Shown here: piece after piece, positions 52,310 through 62,160 of the stretch
How positions within the stretch are numbered: position 1 is the first letter of the stretch
Layout: the number at the start of each line of letters is the position of its first letter
DNA from: Xanthocytophaga flava
GTDB taxonomy: Bacteria > Bacteroidota > Bacteroidia > Cytophagales > 172606-1
Length of the DNA stretch: 64,000 bases
Assembly: GCA_030068525.1 (NCBI GenBank)
Contig: JASJOS010000002.1
Coordinates: forward strand, 558,001-622,000
Direction: 5' to 3'
Position numbers and translations under genes: made by a program
The notes under the pieces: generated by a model
Seen by the model: the letters and a program-made list of their open reading frames with translations, nothing else
The model's database searches: none
What the model was told of the DNA's origin: nothing

Positions 52310-55300
52310 AAGAGGCTTTAAGATATTCGGAAGGTGGCTTTCCATAATGTTCCTTAAAGCTTTTGGTAAAATAGGCTGGAGAGGTAAATCCAGTCAGATA
52401 GGCTATTTCTGCCAGCGAATGTTTTTTGGTTTCCATAAGCTTTAGTGCTTCTTTGAGCCGAATAATACGTATAAACTCAATAACAGAAGTACCGGTCAAT
52501 GCTTTTAATTTGCGGTACATGTTACTTCGACTCAGATTAACCGACTCGGCCAATCCTTCTACACTCAGGTTACTGTCTGTTAGGTTTTGTAAGATGTACC
52601 CTATTACTTTCTGTAAAAACTGTTCATCGAGTTCATTGTCTGCTAATCGGTTTGGTCTCAGGTATACATCCTGACTGAAATGTGCATATAGTTCCCGTCG
52701 GGAATGAATCAGCTGATGGATTTGTACAAGGAGAAGTTGCGTATTAAATGGTTTGGTTACATATACATCCGCACCATTTTCAACCCCTGCAATCTGATCG
52801 CTGACAGATGTTTTAGCTGTGAGTAAAAGAACTGGGATATGAGAAATGCGCATGTCTGTTTTCACTTTCTGACACAAGTCAATCCCCCCACAGCGTGGCA
52901 TAAGAATGTCACTGATAATTAAATCCGGTATTTGTTCTGTGGCCAGTCGAAATCCAGCATCACCGTCTGCAGCTTCTAGTATGCGATACTCTTCTGAAAA
53001 GATTGCAGCCAGATATTTTCTTAATTCCGCATTGTCCTCTACAATCAGAATAACAGGTGCCTGAGCTGCAGTGTCACGAGTAGAGGTCATACTCGATAGA
53101 GGAATAATTCGGGAGGAGTTAATCTCTGGTGCTTTTGGGCTCTCAGATGTAATCTCAGCTACAGCACCAGTTGTATTGCATTGAATTGGGTCTGTATTAT
53201 TGGTTATAATCTCATGAGACTCAAAATGCGAATTTCCTAACGGCAACAAAACTTCAAAACAAGTTCTGATCCCTTTTTCACTACTTACCTGAATAATTCC
53301 ATGATGTAGTTCGACGAGGTTTTTGACAAGCGCCAGTCCAATGCCTGTACCAGTATTGTATTGTGTTTCATCTTCCGGACTCTGAAAGAAGCGATCAAAA
53401 ATTTTGCCGATATATTCCTTTCCAATGCCACTTCCATTGTCAGCTACCCAAAGCCGGATATGTCCAGGTGAATAGGATAGAGGATGATTACTATCTACCA
53501 GATCAACTTTTGTCTGAATTAGCTCAATTCCTACCTGAATTGTCCCTCGTTCCGGAGTATACTTAAATGCGTTAGATATCAGGTTAAGGACTATCTTCTC
53601 CATTTTGTTTTTGTCAAACCAGGCTTCAATTGTCTGGGCCGGATATACAAACTGATAATCAATTTGCCGTTGGCGGGCTTGTTCTGCAAAGAGAGTATAC
53701 CATGCCTGAATGCATCGGCAAATGTCTTCTTTCTGGACACGTATCTTCAGTTTACTCTCTTCCAGTTTGGAAAAATCCATTAGTTCATTGACTAGTCCAT
53801 TTAGCCGTTCAGCATGCGTATAAACCAGTCTTATTTTGTCTTTTACTTCTCCTTCTACTTGGCCATGGGAAATAATCTGCTCTAATGGTGAGAGAATCAG
53901 CGTCAGAGGTGTTCGCAATTCGTGAGAAACATTGGTAAAGAATTGTTCCTTCATCCTGTTCAACTCTTCCTGTTTGGCATGGGTAAGTTGCTCCATTTCT
54001 AATTTTTGCGCCTGAGCTATCTGATTCATTTTTAGCTTTATGAATGTCCAAAGCAAAGCAGAGAACAACAACACATAGAGTATATATGCCCATTTGGTTG
54101 CCCAAATAGGAGGAAGAATAGTGATTTGCAAAGTAGTAGGTGTCTTATTCCATATGCCTTCATTATTAGATCCTTTTACCTTAAAAATGTAGGTACCTGC
54201 ATCCAGATTTGTATAGGTAGCCATACGTTGGGTACCTACCTGATTCCATTCCTTGTCAAACCCTTCCAGCATATATGCATACTGATTTTTGGAAGAATGT
54301 GTAAAATTGAGAGCCACAAATTCGATAGAAAAGGAAGTTTGCTTATGGGTAAGGGTGATATGTGTAGTTTCAGAGATACTTTTCTCCAGAGGAGACCCTG
54401 GCTGTCCGATTTTTGCTGGAGTGTTAAATAGGTTAAATTCTGTAATGTATACAGGAGGAACTATGTGATTGGTTGTCATCCGGGTTGGTAAAAAAGAACT
54501 TATACCATTGTTACCTCCCAGAAAAAACTCTCCATTACTCATCTGAATAAAGGCATTGGGATAGAACTCATTGGTTACGAGCCCATCTTCCTTAAAGTAG
54601 TTTTTAAAGGAGCTTTTGGAAGGATTGAACATAGACAATCCTTTATTGGTACTAATCCACAAATTTCCAGCTGGATCTTCAACAATCCCTCTGATTGTGC
54701 TACCAGGTAGTCCATCTTCTTTAGTAAAAACGGTAAAACTGCCATTTTCAGGATGAAACAGATTCAAATCATCCATTGTTCCAATCCACAGATTGCCTTT
54801 GCGATCTTCAAATAATGTGTTGATTGCAAATGAACTTCCTCCTTTTCGGGGATCAGCATTATATAAATATTCTTGAAACGAATATTTGCCTTCCTTTTCT
54901 GGTTTCATACAAATTAATCCATACAAAGTTCCGACCCAGAGTTGCCCTTGCTTATCCTGCAAAAGAGCACTTATATAAGCCGATTTATTCAGATGCGTTT
55001 TATTGCTCTCATCCAGCACCTGTACAAAACAATCTTTATCCGGTTTGTAGACAAACAATCCATTTCCGGAAGTGCCTGCCCAAATCTGCCCTGCCTTGTC
55101 TTCATAGAGAGTACTGATATTGTATCGTTTGTTTTTGAGTAAGCCATCAAACCGATAATTGTTAAGTCTAGTACCATTTCTGGTATAATGATCTACTCCG
55201 GCACCCCAACTACCTAACCATAAGGTATGTCGGGAATCATATAAAATTGACAGAATGGCTTTACTGGATAAAGAGGCATTCACAATCGGTTCTGTGAATT

Positions 55301-56522
55301 GCCGGTTTTGTGTATTAAAATAATTGATACCCCCTCCATCTGTGGCAATCCACAAATTGCCCGCTTCATCTTCTGCAAACGCCCTAACCTGATTGTTTAC
55401 CAATGTTTGCTTGCTAAAAGCATTGCGTTGATACGATTGAAACTTCTCTGCATGGGCATCATAAATGTTTAATCCCTTGTAATAGGTCCCTATCCAGAGC
55501 AATCCATTATTATCTTCATAAAGTGACCAGATCGAGTTACTGCTTAGACTTTGTGGATTACCTTCTTCTGATTTATATTGAACAAACTTATCTGATTCTG
55601 GCAGGAGATAGTTCAGTCCACCGTTTTCAGTGCCAACCCAAAGTCCTCCCTTTTGATCCAATAAAAGAGAAAGCACAATATCATTGCTGAGAGAGCCCGC
55701 CAGTTTGTTTTTTCTGAAATGTTGGAAACAATATGTATTCTGTTTTTTCATTAGTTTGTTCAGACCTCCTCCATAAGTACCAATCCATATGGTGCCCTGA
55801 GCATCTATTGTCAAACTGCTGATCGCATTATTACTTAACTTAGAGGATAGATTAGCATCAGACACAAAATGAGTGAATTGTTTACTCTTAGCCTCTAATC
55901 TATCCAATCCATCACGGGTGCCAATCCATAGATTACCTTCACGATCAGCAATAATAGCCTTTACAAAGTCAGAGCAAATAGAGTGTGGATTGGATGGATT
56001 ATGAGTAAAGTGAGTGAGCTTACTGGTACGTTGATCATACATAAACAAACCATCTCCTGCTGTGCCAATCCATATATTATCTTTTTTGTCACAGAATAAG
56101 GCTCTTACATTTAAGGTATCTGTTCTGCCCAGACCGGGTACAAGTTCAAAACGGTCTTTATCCCTATTATAAATATTTAGTCCATTGCTGGTACCTACCC
56201 ACAGTTTATGGGATTTGTCTTCTATAATAGCTCCGATTACGTTATGGCTGATGGTTCGTATACCAGCCAGATTGTGTTCATAAACAACAAAATCAGATCC
56301 GTCATATCGGTTCAATCCACTATAAGTGCCAATCCACATATACCCTTTGTAATCTTTCAGCATACAGGTAATGACTTGATTGGATAATCCTTCCTGTAAT
56401 GACTGAAATGTAATGTGAGGATCTGCTTTTGCCACCACAATATGACAAACAAATAGACACACTAGCCAAAAAGTTAGTTTGGGTATATAGTTAAATAACA
56501 GGTCATAGATCAATTTGAGCAT
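52308..56522 (-). CDS. Hybrid two-component system (HTCS) regulator
   Basis: A 1404-residue one-protein two-component system. The N-terminal signal/TM (LTFWLVCLFVCHIVVAKA) precedes two regions of Reg_prop beta-propeller blades (repeats of the kind NLWIGTxxGLNxY) and a Y_Y_Y domain, forming a periplasmic glycan sensor; a TM segment (WAYILYVLLFSALLWTFI) follows. HisKA has the phospho-His near residue 868 in VSHELRTPL, then HATPase (NLISNAFKYTP, DNGSGIG, GTGIGLALV). A receiver with its phospho-Asp in SDILMP near 1204 and a C-terminal AraC HTH (about 1290-1400) complete it. It should sense xylo-oligosaccharides and activate the locus. Confidence 0.94.
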   Translation of the reverse strand: MLKLIYDLLFNYIPKLTFWLVCLFVCHIVVAKADPHITFQSLQEGLSNQVITCMLKDYKGYMWIGTYSGLNRYDGSDFVVYEHNLAGIRTISHNVIGAIIEDKSHKLWVGTSNGLNIYNRDKDRFELVPGLGRTDTLNVRALFCDKKDNIWIGTAGDGLFMYDQRTSKLTHFTHNPSNPHSICSDFVKAIIADREGNLWIGTRDGLDRLEAKSKQFTHFVSDANLSSKLSNNAISSLTIDAQGTIWIGTYGGGLNKLMKKQNTYCFQHFRKNKLAGSLSNDIVLSLLLDQKGGLWVGTENGGLNYLLPESDKFVQYKSEEGNPQSLSSNSIWSLYEDNNGLLWIGTYYKGLNIYDAHAEKFQSYQRNAFSKQTLVNNQVRAFAEDEAGNLWIATDGGGINYFNTQNRQFTEPIVNASLSSKAILSILYDSRHTLWLGSWGAGVDHYTRNGTRLNNYRFDGLLKNKRYNISTLYEDKAGQIWAGTSGNGLFVYKPDKDCFVQVLDESNKTHLNKSAYISALLQDKQGQLWVGTLYGLICMKPEKEGKYSFQEYLYNADPRKGGSSFAINTLFEDRKGNLWIGTMDDLNLFHPENGSFTVFTKEDGLPGSTIRGIVEDPAGNLWISTNKGLSMFNPSKSSFKNYFKEDGLVTNEFYPNAFIQMSNGEFFLGGNNGISSFLPTRMTTNHIVPPVYITEFNLFNTPAKIGQPGSPLEKSISETTHITLTHKQTSFSIEFVALNFTHSSKNQYAYMLEGFDKEWNQVGTQRMATYTNLDAGTYIFKVKGSNNEGIWNKTPTTLQITILPPIWATKWAYILYVLLFSALLWTFIKLKMNQIAQAQKLEMEQLTHAKQEELNRMKEQFFTNVSHELRTPLTLILSPLEQIISHGQVEGEVKDKIRLVYTHAERLNGLVNELMDFSKLEESKLKIRVQKEDICRCIQAWYTLFAEQARQRQIDYQFVYPAQTIEAWFDKNKMEKIVLNLISNAFKYTPERGTIQVGIELIQTKVDLVDSNHPLSYSPGHIRLWVADNGSGIGKEYIGKIFDRFFQSPEDETQYNTGTGIGLALVKNLVELHHGIIQVSSEKGIRTCFEVLLPLGNSHFESHEIITNNTDPIQCNTTGAVAEITSESPKAPEINSSRIIPLSSMTSTRDTAAQAPVILIVEDNAELRKYLAAIFSEEYRILEAADGDAGFRLATEQIPDLIISDILMPRCGGIDLCQKVKTDMRISHIPVLLLTAKTSVSDQIAGVENGADVYVTKPFNTQLLLVQIHQLIHSRRELYAHFSQDVYLRPNRLADNELDEQFLQKVIGYILQNLTDSNLSVEGLAESVNLSRSNMYRKLKALTGTSVIEFIRIIRLKEALKLMETKKHSLAEIAYLTGFTSPAYFTKSFKEHYGKPPSEYLKAS

Positions 56523-57069
56523 ATCAACTGATAAATAAAGAGTAGGTTTATGAATCTATGAGAAATGAAGGATTTACAGAATATATATGTGTGTAAGTGA
56601 CACATAAAATTGACAGATGTAAATATAGGATTTTTATATTTAACTGTAAATAGTCCTATAAAATATTATCCAAGTAATATAGTTGTTGGCCAAGATAAGG
56701 GTACAATCTTTTCCTTAGCTAATTTTATCTGTTTAGCGGCTTCTATATTTACTAGGAAGATATACTAAAACATCCATCTGAAAGTTAAGGCAGAAAAGGT
56801 GTTATGCTGGAGAATATTGAAAATACAAAATATATCGTTGCTAATCTAAATGCTATAATCCTGATCTTAGGTCAGGCGTCAATCTAAGCTATATGTACAA
56901 TGATAATAATTAGAATTTAAAACGAGTGAAGAACATTAGTACTGACTTTTATGAGGATAGTTTATTTGTGCAAATTGAAATGTTAATTTAGAAAGGTATG
57001 AATATGTGCGGTTTTACTATTTTTTCTTTGGTGTTTCTTCTGTTTGTATGAATTTTAAGGGATACTGTC
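56523..57069. other. Promoter region of the HTCS and spacer
   Basis: No gene is seen. It contains the palindrome 56586-56606, 64-84 bp before the HTCS start; the rest is AT-rich. Confidence 0.5.
56586..56606. promoter_or_regulatory. Palindrome TATGTGT-N7-ACACATA before HTCS
   Basis: TATGTGT (56586-56592) and ACACATA (56600-56606) form a perfect 7-bp inverted repeat with a 7-bp spacer. It matches the site before GH43 (45482-45502), suggesting that the HTCS binds both and regulates itself. Confidence 0.65.
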
Positions 57070-57714
57070 TTATATGATAGGTGCCATTTTTTTTCCTTTG
57101 GCAGATAGATAATAATGCCAAAGCATCATACACGCGATGGATCGAAATGGCTTCCAGTTTTTACTTATTTTAAGGATTTCTTCTTTTGTTGTAGAACTAG
57201 GAAGTTTTTTAAGGGTCTTTACTGCATTTACAGCGGCTAGATCACCAATCGGAAAAATATCTGTTCGTTGAAGTGCAAACATCAAATACACATCTATAGT
57301 CCAATTTCCGATACCCTTTAAACCGATGAGTACTTTCCGGACCTGATCGTCGGACATACCTGCAAATTCTTCGAGATGAATTTTTTCGTCTTTGATTGCT
57401 TGAGCTAGTCCCCTTATATATCCCATCTTTTGCCGACTGACAAAACAAGCTCTCATCTGCTGATCAGTGAGGCAAAGAATGGACTCTGGTGTGATCATTT
57501 GTATTGTCTCCTTGAGTTTATTTAACGCCGCCAGGGCAGAGGCTAGTGATACCTGTTGCTCAAGGATTATATGTATAAGTGTCTCAAACGTATTTTTTCG
57601 CGTCCACATGGGAGGATAGCCATTCAAGTCCAGAATAGATCTTAGTTCAGCATCGTGGCCAGCTAAATGATCACATAGCTGGTGATAGTTGGTCAGATTG
57701 AAAGTTATTAACAC
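57070..57714 (-). CDS. AlkA-type DNA-3-methyladenine glycosylase
   Basis: A 214-residue HhH-GPD base excision glycosylase. The helix-hairpin-helix is in LIGLKGIGNWTIDVYLMFAL and the catalytic Asp158 in FPIGDLAAVNAV. It removes alkylated bases such as 3-methyladenine. It is shorter than E. coli AlkA because the N-terminal domain is missing, as in many bacterial homologs. It has no adjacent ada or ogt gene. Confidence 0.85.
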   Translation of the reverse strand: MLITFNLTNYHQLCDHLAGHDAELRSILDLNGYPPMWTRKNTFETLIHIILEQQVSLASALAALNKLKETIQMITPESILCLTDQQMRACFVSRQKMGYIRGLAQAIKDEKIHLEEFAGMSDDQVRKVLIGLKGIGNWTIDVYLMFALQRTDIFPIGDLAAVNAVKTLKKLPSSTTKEEILKISKNWKPFRSIACMMLWHYYLSAKGKKMAPII

Positions 57715-57756
57715 AGCTATAAGATTGTTTTACTGGTGAGTTTATAGCAAGATCTG

Positions 57757-58010
57757 TTATAGTAAATTCAGGATATTCTGGTCTTGTATTCCACGGAAAA
57801 AAAGCGGCAACAACTTGCTGGAAAATCGGGTATGCCCCTTCCACATAGGATGATGTAAATAAGCTGTAGCTTCATTGATGTCTTCAATGAAATAAAATTT
57901 TGCTTTATCACTTTGCCAAATACCTTTGATCTGAGGGAGGATTACCCCATCTAATAGGAGGTTTTGCGACCAGTTTTAATCTCTTCCAATGCTTTCAAAT
58001 ATACCTGGAA
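57757..58010 (-). pseudogene. Decayed DUF1810-family gene
   Basis: On the minus strand one frame reads YLKALEEIKTGRKTSY and stops at 57958-57960-region codons. A second frame continues as GVILPQIKGIW, then SDKAKFYFIEDINEATAYLHHP, before a stop at 57757-57759. These match the DUF1810 order (AL.EIK.GRK.SHWMWFIFPQIKGLG, then AKFYxIxDxxEAxAYLxHP). Start and reading frame are lost, and the C-terminal half has diverged. It is therefore a frameshifted remnant. Confidence 0.72.
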
Positions 58011-58051
58011 TAGATAGGCTATAGTAGTCAGCGTATTATGGTATATGAGTG

Positions 58052-58126
58052 TGGAATGTAAGGGACTCGAACCCATGACCCCCGCCCTGTCAAGGCGGTG
58101 CTCTGAACCAACTGAGCTAACATTCC
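58052..58126 (-). tRNA. tRNA-Val (GAC)
   Basis: A 75-nt cloverleaf on the minus strand. The acceptor GGAATGT pairs with ACATTCC. The D-stem is GCTC/GAGC. The anticodon stem CCGCC/GGCGG frames the loop TTGACAG, giving anticodon GAC for valine. The T-arm contains GGGTTCGAGTCCC. The CCA end is not encoded. One pair in the T-stem is mismatched. Confidence 0.92.
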
Positions 58127-58150
58127 AACCAATAGAATAGCAAAAATACT

Positions 58151-59872
58151 TTAAACTTTCAAATTCACAAGTTCGTTATTTGGGAAAGCGGGTATATCCT
58201 GAAATACATTCTGTTGAGTATATAATAGTTCATAATATTCCTTTGCCATTCGGCCTGACTCAAAATTCGGCAAAATGTCTGTCATACTATTATAGACTAT
58301 ACGTTGCCATTGATCAGGGGCTTCGTAATACATTGGAATTACTACTTCTTCCAGTAATTTATACAAGTTCAATGCATCAATCTCGTCAATTTCATGTTCG
58401 GGAAGGGTTGGGTCATTAGGAGGAAGCACAAAGCAGTTTTCGTTTTTTCGCGCAAACTCAGGTATCCATCCATCCGGAGTAGAGCAGTTGAGAGCCCCAT
58501 TCATTGCTGCTGTCATACCACTGGTTCCTGAAGCTTCATGGGTGATACGGGGTGTATTGAGCCAAACATCAGCTCCGCGTTTTAACATAGCTGAAAGCTT
58601 GAGTTCATATCCCACCAGCACAGAGCAGTTATAATATTTTTTTGTGAAATGTACCAGCCGATTAAAAACAGATATGCCTATATAATCAGTAGGATAGGGT
58701 TTACCAGCCCAAATAATCTGAACAGGATACTTCTTATTCGTTAGTAATTGAATAAACCGATCCGTATCATATAATAACAGATCTGCCCGTTTGTATGCTG
58801 CAAATCTTCGTGACCAGACGATAGTTAACACATTCTCATTATAGATTTCACCTGTTTGGTCGGCTACTTCTTCAAATAGCTGTCTCTTAAAAAACTTCTT
58901 GCGGTTTATGAATTTATCTGTTTCCTTATTTTGGAAAGCATCATAAAGCTCTTTATCTGTCCAGTAGGTAAAATTTTGTGCGTTAGTAATAGACAGAATT
59001 GGACTTATATTACTGGCACCTCCCCACATTTTTTGCAATACCTGTGTATGCATTTTAGATACTCCATTTGATAGTCCTGCTAGTCGAAAGGCAGCAAGTG
59101 TATGATCTAAAATGTTGGTATGAGTATCAGATAAAGTCCGTACTTCTACCAGAGGGAGATCTGAAAAGAAACCCATACGTTCCAGTAGATAAATATCTGT
59201 CTTCTGATTGCCTGCTTCTTCCGGAGTATGATTAGTAAATACTAGCCGTTTTTTGACCTCTTCAATGTCTTTATTGTATTTGGCATATAAATAAAATGCC
59301 AGTGGCAAACCATGAGATTCATTGAGATGATAGGTATCTGGCTGGTAGTGGAGTTCTTCGAGCAAACGTGCTCCTCCAATTCCCAACAGAATACTGGCAG
59401 CTATACGCGCTTCCAGATTTTGGTCATATAATCTGTGTGTGGTAGTCTGGGCGAGATAATCATTTTCTGGAAGGTCGGTTGATAGCAGAAAGACAGGCAC
59501 TGTTCCAAACACATTAGGTGGTAAGTAATAAGCTGTAACCCATACAGGTGCATGATTGATTTGAATTGAAAATTTGATATCCGTTTTTTCCAGAAAACCA
59601 TATACTTTTTCCTGAAACAGCACATCCATTGTCTGATCTCCTTTACGAGTCTGATCATAATAACCATACTTCCATAAAATACCTATTCCGATCACGTTTT
59701 GCTTTAACTCGTAAGCACTACGCATATGTGATCCTGCCAGAAAGCCCAAACCTCCTGAGTAGATCTTTAGCGATTGATGAATGGCATATTCCATACAAAA
59801 GTATGCTGTACGATTCTGATAGGCTGGATCTGCCTGATAGGACTGTAAAAAGTCTTGAAAAGTTGTTGCCAT
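58151..59872 (-). CDS. GT35 alpha-glucan phosphorylase homolog lacking the PLP Lys
   Basis: A 573-residue protein of the short (archaeal-like) GT35 type, with ESHGLPLAFYLYAKY, NHTPEEAGNQ, WSRRFAAYKRADL and WAGKPYPTD. Phosphorylases bind PLP through the Lys of a GTSGMK motif. Here the motif is HEASGTSGMTAAMNG, with Thr454 (codon ACA) in place of the Lys. All other landmarks are intact. The protein may lack normal phosphorolysis or use another chemistry. No glycogen genes are adjacent. Confidence 0.82.
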   Translation of the reverse strand: MATTFQDFLQSYQADPAYQNRTAYFCMEYAIHQSLKIYSGGLGFLAGSHMRSAYELKQNVIGIGILWKYGYYDQTRKGDQTMDVLFQEKVYGFLEKTDIKFSIQINHAPVWVTAYYLPPNVFGTVPVFLLSTDLPENDYLAQTTTHRLYDQNLEARIAASILLGIGGARLLEELHYQPDTYHLNESHGLPLAFYLYAKYNKDIEEVKKRLVFTNHTPEEAGNQKTDIYLLERMGFFSDLPLVEVRTLSDTHTNILDHTLAAFRLAGLSNGVSKMHTQVLQKMWGGASNISPILSITNAQNFTYWTDKELYDAFQNKETDKFINRKKFFKRQLFEEVADQTGEIYNENVLTIVWSRRFAAYKRADLLLYDTDRFIQLLTNKKYPVQIIWAGKPYPTDYIGISVFNRLVHFTKKYYNCSVLVGYELKLSAMLKRGADVWLNTPRITHEASGTSGMTAAMNGALNCSTPDGWIPEFARKNENCFVLPPNDPTLPEHEIDEIDALNLYKLLEEVVIPMYYEAPDQWQRIVYNSMTDILPNFESGRMAKEYYELLYTQQNVFQDIPAFPNNELVNLKV

Positions 59873-60050
59873 GGTGTGGATGGTTTGATTATTGATGCAA
59901 GCTAATGCATCTGATGAAAGTGTTACATGATTACTGTCATAGATTCTGTTGATGAAGATAACGAATTTCGTGCCTTCAAAGAGAGGAAGGATATGGTAAA
60001 ATTTTCTTGTGTAAAAGAATTTTCAGTGAGATAAGCCTCAGGAAATAAGG

Positions 60051-60092
60051 GAAATATAAAAAACGTCCAGCATAAATGATATACTGGACGTT
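60051..60092 (-). terminator. Terminator of the dnaJ-like gene
   Basis: AACGTCCAG (60062-60070) pairs with CTGGACGTT (60084-60092). On the minus strand the stem is followed by TTTTTTATATTT, a good T-run. It lies 45 bp beyond the stop. Confidence 0.78.
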
Positions 60093-60136
60093 AGGGTGTG
60101 ATTACTTTCAAGAAAATGGTAGATTCAATATAGGAT

Positions 60137-61081
60137 CTATGTAGTTGCAAATGCCGGATTGCCTAATGCCGCCAGTTGTCGGAATAAGGCTTTTTCCTGT
60201 TCGGACAAATTTTTTGGAATACGAACCTGAATGGTTACATACAAGTCTCCAAATGTATCAGGTGTATTATATACAGGCATTCCCAATCCTTTTAACCGCA
60301 ATACTTTTCCTTGTTCTGTACCTTCCGGAATATCAATCTTTATATTGCCTTTTAGCGTTCCTACAGTTGCTTTACCTCCTAATATGGCAGTATACAAATC
60401 AACTGCAATGTCTGTGTACAGATCATTTCCTTTTCTGTCAAAATAGGAATCATCCGCAACATGTATAGTGATATACAAATCACCATTGGCAGCTCCATTT
60501 GTACCAGGAGCACCTTTGTCCTTTAATTTTATAACCTGCTCGTGTTCAATCCCCGGTTTGAGCCTGATGCGCAGTTTCTGATTATTTACGTCTACCAGAC
60601 GTTCAGTGCCTTGGTATGCTTCCTGCAAGGTTAATGTTAAATCAGCCCGATAATCATGCCCTTTTCGTTTGGTACCTGTACGTCCTTTGGCTTCTCCGGG
60701 ACGTCTGCCAAATAACATCTCAAAAAACTCTGAGAAAGTAGGTTCGTCTGTACTGTATTCATGAAAAGTACTACCTGTATTGCCACCAAAGTTTCCAAAG
60801 TCAAAACCCCCAAATCCTCCTGAAGGTTGACCACCTCCATTGCCATTAGCTTGTGCATGCTTCCAGTTTTCACCAAAGGCATCATACTTTTTACGTTTCT
60901 CTACATCACTCAGTACCTCATAGGCTTCTGTTACCTCCTTAAACTTATCCTCTGCCTGTTTATCATCTTTGTTTTTATCCGGATGATACTTTACTGCAAG
61001 CTTCCTGTAGGCTTTTTTTATTTCGTCGGCTGTAGCATTTTTCGCAACGCCAAGCGTTTTATAATAATCTTTATAGTCCAT
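60137..61081 (-). CDS. Class II DnaJ/CbpA co-chaperone
   Basis: A 314-residue J-domain co-chaperone. The HPD motif is at residues 33-35. A G/F-rich linker ([21 protein letters not shown]) and two C-terminal substrate-binding domains follow. There is no zinc-finger (CXXCXGXG) module, so it is a class II (CbpA-type) protein. It stimulates DnaK ATPase and binds unfolded proteins. It is monocistronic with its own terminator. Confidence 0.92.
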   Translation of the reverse strand: MDYKDYYKTLGVAKNATADEIKKAYRKLAVKYHPDKNKDDKQAEDKFKEVTEAYEVLSDVEKRKKYDAFGENWKHAQANGNGGGQPSGGFGGFDFGNFGGNTGSTFHEYSTDEPTFSEFFEMLFGRRPGEAKGRTGTKRKGHDYRADLTLTLQEAYQGTERLVDVNNQKLRIRLKPGIEHEQVIKLKDKGAPGTNGAANGDLYITIHVADDSYFDRKGNDLYTDIAVDLYTAILGGKATVGTLKGNIKIDIPEGTEQGKVLRLKGLGMPVYNTPDTFGDLYVTIQVRIPKNLSEQEKALFRQLAALGNPAFATT

Positions 61082-61455
61082 AGTTGTGTCTGTTTTCTAG
61101 AAAAAATACAAAAACGTGGCGAAAAGTTCCCGGATTGGATATATTTATCTGTTTATGGTATGCTAATATAGTAACCTTTGGGGAAAAGTATCTCATCAAA
61201 GACAAACTTACAGATTGAATGTTTACATGAGAAACTATCCCTCTCCATGAATGGTTTTATATTTATCTCTTCATTACTTACTATATCTTTAAATTGGTAA
61301 AATATATTCTTTTTCTGAGATTCAATGACACAGCCTTTAATCCAATATTTAGAACACAGACGATGTGTTTCACAAAAAAACAGTATACTGATTGCAGATA
61401 TGGCATATTAATTTTATATACTAGCACAACTTTTATTTTATAAACTACTTGACTT
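61082..61455. other. Spacer, nothing recognised
   Basis: A ~370-bp AT-rich divergent region between the dnaJ-like and YvlD-like genes. No gene or strong structure was seen; it presumably contains both promoters. Confidence 0.5.
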
Positions 61456-61797
61456 ATGAATTTACTCATTCGATTAATTGTATCTACCCTCGCTGTGATA
61501 ATCAGCGCCAAAATATTGCCGGGGGTACACCTCAAAGGTGGACTAGGAACAGCTATCATTGTAGCCATAGTCTTGGGACTATTAAATACTTTTTTGAAGC
61601 CTGTACTTACTTTTTTGACTATTCCTTTGACAATTATTACATTAGGGTTGTTTTTATTGGTCATCAATGTTATTATAGTATATATCACTATGGCATTAGT
61701 AGATGGCTTTCATGTAGATGGATTTTTATGGGCTTTGATTTTTAGTTTCGTTATGTCTATTGTTGGGGCTATTCTATCTTCACTTTTTGATGATTAA
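61456..61797 (+). CDS. Phage holin superfamily IV / YvlD-like membrane protein
   Basis: A 113-residue membrane protein with four hydrophobic segments: LLIRLIVSTLAVIISAKI, IIVAIVLGLLNTFL, TIPLTIITLGLFLLVINVII and ALIFSFVMSIVGAIL. The pattern PGVHLKGGLG-(TM)-LNTFLKPVLTFLTIPLTIITLG matches the YvlD/phage holin 4_2 family, which despite its name is usually a chromosomal membrane protein linked to envelope stress. A strong terminator follows. Confidence 0.88.
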   Translation: MNLLIRLIVSTLAVIISAKILPGVHLKGGLGTAIIVAIVLGLLNTFLKPVLTFLTIPLTIITLGLFLLVINVIIVYITMALVDGFHVDGFLWALIFSFVMSIVGAILSSLFDD

Positions 61798-61841
61798 GCT
61801 TTCTCCCAACCTAATTTAATATATTTTACTAGCACATATGA

Positions 61842-61870
61842 AGACCTTCCTCTAGGGAAGGTCTTTTTTT
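61842..61870 (+). terminator. Strong terminator after YvlD-like gene
   Basis: AGACCTTCC (61842-61850) pairs with GGAAGGTCT (61856-61864) and is followed by a run of seven T. A canonical Rho-independent terminator. Confidence 0.88.
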
Positions 61871-62034
61871 AGGTCCTTACATCATTGCATGAATTTGTAT
61901 CAGTTAATGTCAGATAAACGCCAATTAAAGCATAAGAGGCTTGAAGAAGGAGTATATCTATAGTATTTTAGTACAGCAAAAAAGACATAGAAGTTATGAT
62001 ACCAGAATAACGTTGGTAGAAAGTGGTTAGAATG

Positions 62035-62068
62035 AAAAACCTGATTTCTAAAGGGGTCAGGCTTTTTT
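62035..62068 (+). terminator. Terminator-like hairpin with T-run, no obvious gene
   Basis: AAAAACCTGA and TCAGG-C-TTTTTT form a short stem followed by a T-run, 171 bp after the previous terminator and before the next gene. It may end an unannotated small RNA starting near 61900, or act as an upstream attenuator. Confidence 0.35.
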
Positions 62069-62160
62069 ATTTTACAGTTAACCAATTTCTAGTTTATGTA
62101 TAGATTCTAGTATAGAATGAATATCTTTCTGGCTGTAAGTTGCACTATCTTTTAATCCCT

